Assembly (NCBI GenBank): GCA_918026815.1
Contig: CAKJVC010000143.1
Coordinates: 372,001 to 436,000, forward strand
Direction of reading: 5' to 3'
Length of the DNA: 64,000 nt
From: Chalara sp. BL73
Taxonomy: Eukaryota; Ascomycota; Leotiomycetes; Helotiales
Below the pieces are notes generated by a model. The model was not told the origin of the DNA, ran no database searches, and saw only the letters and a program-made list of their open reading frames with translations. A program made the translations under genes and the position numbers. Position 1 is the first letter of the stretch; each line of letters opens with the position of its first letter. Below are positions 61,586-64,000 of the stretch, in pieces.

Positions 61586-63613
61586 CTACATCCAAAAGTC
61601 CCACTGTCTCTTCCACCATGGCCAGCCCGCCTTCATCGCCCGTTCTTCGTCAAGCTCCTGTCTGAAAGCCACAACGTCAATCTCTCTTCGTCCCTCGTCA
61701 ACATCAATTTCGCTAGCCTTAACGCCGATGGACCATTGCTTATAATAAACTTTGTATCCCACAAAGAACAGAATGACAATGGGGGCGGCAAGATAGCTCT
61801 CGAAGAATGCCTCAGCGTCTGGTGAGCCACCAATAGGGAAAAGAGCCACATAGAATTGCGCAATGAGACAGAGGATATTGAGCACAAGCCCTATCCACGA
61901 TCCGATGACGCCGAACATAGCAGCGAAGGGAAGATCATCCGTTGTTCGACCAGCAAGAGCCCATGCTTTGCGGAAGCGAATGTGAGCGAAACAGATGGAG
62001 CCCCAGGTAAAGAAGTTGCTGAGGCCGGAAAGAGATAGCAGCCATGTGAAGATGGTACCTCCCTGAGGGGCTTCGTTGATGTATGCAAGACAACCGAAGA
62101 GGAGGGAAATGATGAGAACAATGTATGGACGACCTTTCTTGTCAATCTTGGCTCCCCATTTAGGTCCCATACCTTTTGCGCAGAGTGCCTGAATAGTACG
62201 AGTGGAGGCGAAGGTACATGAGTTTGCGACTGAGAGGACGGACAGCGTGATGACGGCATTGAAGATTGAGGGGAGCACTTTGATTCCTGCAAGGCGGAAG
62301 GAGAGCACGAAAGGCGAGTAGCGGGTCTCTCCTCCTGATGCTGAAGAGAGGGTATCGTTATCAGACGGGACAATCAATCCCAGAAGAAAGAGAGAAATGA
62401 CGTAGAAAAGGGAGATACGCCAGAAGACCTGTTTCGTTGCCTTTGGGATAGTCTTCCTTGGGTTGTCCGCCTCGGCAGCAGCAAGTCCGACAAGCTCTGT
62501 TCCACCAAATGCGAAGGAGGCAGTTACAAACACCGAACAAAAGCCCTTGAAGCCATTTCTGAAAGCGCCTGGCTCATGCCAGTATTTTGCGCCAATATAG
62601 CCTCTGCTATCGGTTGGAACGCCTCCGCAGTCAATGATGACACCAAGGATGATGAAACCGATGATGGCGATAACTTTCACAAGACCGAGGGCGAATTCAA
62701 CTTCTCCATAACCTTTAACCTATATAGTTCCGAAGTCAGTTGTTGTATTTTGATGACGTTCGAAAAATTAAATTACGTCTCAGTGTTGCGTTCTTTGAAG
62801 ACATCTTAATACTCGAAGCATGTCTCGAAAGAAGATAACACGTGAAGCATTACAAACTAAGGCACTGTGCCTAGATTCACTGAACACTCACTCCGAAATA
62901 GTTCACGGCGCTGACCATCACCAGGAAGATGGTTATCCAGACGCCGACATTGATGGATGGATTGCCAGTATTATCTGGGTCGGTCCAGAAGGCGATAGTT
63001 ATGCCTGCTGTGGTGAGTTCGAAAGGTAGGACCTGGTTGACTCTATTAGTATATATAATTAGGGAAGGCCATTCTTGCAAAGCCAAAAGGGCGATGAAGT
63101 TTGAAGAGCCACGAGCCAGAGCTTGGGTTTATGCATGCGAGTTAATTATTTTCGCAAGGAAAGTCCACTTACGACGAGCCAGTTCATAGCATAATTCCAA
63201 CCCATAGCAAATCCCCATCCAGGATCGATGAAGCGCACAGAGTAGTTGTAGAAGGAGCCGGCGACAGGGTAGAGGGCTGTATCATTACGTTAGAATGTTG
63301 TCATTCTCGTGGAAGGACATGGCTTACCAGCGAGCTCTCCGAGAGCGTTGACTGTGAGCAGCAACATGAATCCGATGATGATGAAATCGATAATCAGCGA
63401 AGCTGGTCCTCCAGAGTGCAAAGCTCCACCAGAACCGACGAAGAGACCAGCTCCTATCGAGCCACCGATAGCTATCATTTGCATGTGCCTTCCTTTGAGA
63501 GCAGTGTGCAACTTGTTATCCCCAGAGCCGACCTCGACACTATCGTGAGGAGAAACTCCACCCGAGGCAGACTCGACGTCGGCATCGTACTTTTCTTTGG
63601 ATTCGAAAGCCAT
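61586..63613 (-). CDS. Amino-acid permease (yeast AAP/YAT family)
   Basis: Four exons: 63328-63613, 63173-63276, 62892-63032, 61586-62719 (554 aa, typical length); introns of 51, 140 and 172 bp, the second and third longer than others here. After a ~40-residue hydrophilic N-terminus come LKGRHMQMIAIGGSIGAGLF (the helix-1 signature that breaks at GSIGAG) and VNALGELA. PVAGSFYNYSVRFIDPGWGF, then ELTTAGITIAFW, AVNYFGVKGYGEVEFALG, SFAFGGTELVGLAAAEADNP and ANSCTFASTRTIQALCAKGM follow; about twelve helices in all. The protein is a plasma-membrane proton-coupled amino-acid importer; closest in style to Gap1/Dip5-type permeases, but specificity cannot be read. C-terminal KAGWPWWKRQWDFWM is a cytosolic tail. 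Nitrogen regulation is expected for the family but I see no diagnostic promoter site. Confidence 0.92.
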
Positions 63614-64000
63614 CTTCGCTTGTATCTATGCTTCAAACGCGGAGAGCTTTAAACCCAAACCTCAACGGCAGCAGGAGATGTTGGTCAGGCCCAAAAGAGG
63701 AGAGAAAGAGAGGTGTCGTGTGCCACCGAAGAGCGAGGTTCTGGAGCACAATATATAATCTAGCATCGAGGCCATCACACCTACCCAGAGCTCTCTAGCT
63801 TCCTGATACCCCAGGGTCGTGCGGAGTATGTTGTTCTCCTCACAGCGGCGGTCCGGCTTGGCCCAGGATGCCGTCCTTAGGTGGCATCGCGCCCGTGTTT
63901 GTGAGGGAGTCGCGGCATCGCCGAGTTACATTTTACCCTATTCTACGAAGGGCTTGGAAGCTAGCCAAGGGCCATGAAGCTTTTTCCAAGGCCGCCTCAA
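63614..64000. promoter_or_regulatory. Upstream region of the amino-acid permease
   Basis: The last 387 bp lie 5' of the permease start. A tatataat-like element occurs on the plus strand near 63,750 (read as ATTATATATTGT on the minus strand), about 140 bp upstream of the ATG, and is a candidate TATA region. No gene is seen. Confidence 0.4.

Overview
The window reads as nuclear DNA of a filamentous ascomycete (Pezizomycotina). Genes carry short introns, mostly 47-60 bp with a few of 100-170 bp, with GTRNGT donors, CTAAC/CTGAC-type branch sites and YAG acceptors. From memory of family resemblance the proteins look Leotiomycete-like (Botrytis/Sclerotinia relatives), but the sequence alone does not prove the class. 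I see no tRNA, rRNA or CRISPR.

Layout. 1-18.3 kb is an ordinary gene-rich arm: the C-terminus of a Vps39/Vam6-type HOPS subunit, a Gon7-like KEOPS subunit, an HbrB/Bit61-type TORC2 subunit (4 exons), a SomA-type LIM-binding-domain regulator (5 exons), an AKR7-like aldo-keto reductase (5 exons), glutamate-cysteine ligase (7 exons, one GC-AG intron), a 2EXR/F-box-like protein (2 exons), an orphan ORF and a possible truncated membrane-protein remnant. About 19.4-31.7 kb is an extremely AT-rich transposon island: a decayed Helitron interrupted by a complete but dead chromodomain-bearing Ty3/gypsy retrotransposon (two 184-bp LTRs, CGTTG target duplication), which itself contains a 347-bp solo-LTR-like insertion (CCAGT duplication). 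Hand counts show the island has lost cytosines that follow a pyrimidine while keeping those after a purine and those in CpG; the LTRs are largely spared.

At the right edge of the island, 32.4-37.8 kb holds an intact 7-exon gene for a ~1672-aa GHKL-ATPase/DUF3883 (NO VEIN-type) protein. It is followed by two broken genes on the minus strand: an AsaB/CmcJ-type oxidoreductase-like pseudogene with two in-frame stops, and an amidase pseudogene. 40.3-43.9 kb has no gene I can support. An NsdD-type GATA factor follows (43.9-45.4 kb, minus) with about 12.1 kb of apparently gene-free DNA upstream of it. The window ends with a DUF3176 membrane protein (57.5-59.6 kb, minus) and an amino-acid permease (61.6-63.6 kb, minus).

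The intact genes are mostly conserved housekeeping or developmental functions (endolysosomal tethering, tRNA t6A synthesis, TOR signalling, glutathione synthesis, morphogenesis regulators) and do not form a single pathway. The accessory part is the 16-40 kb stretch, where transposons, gene remnants, pseudogenes and the GHKL-DUF3883 gene cluster together.
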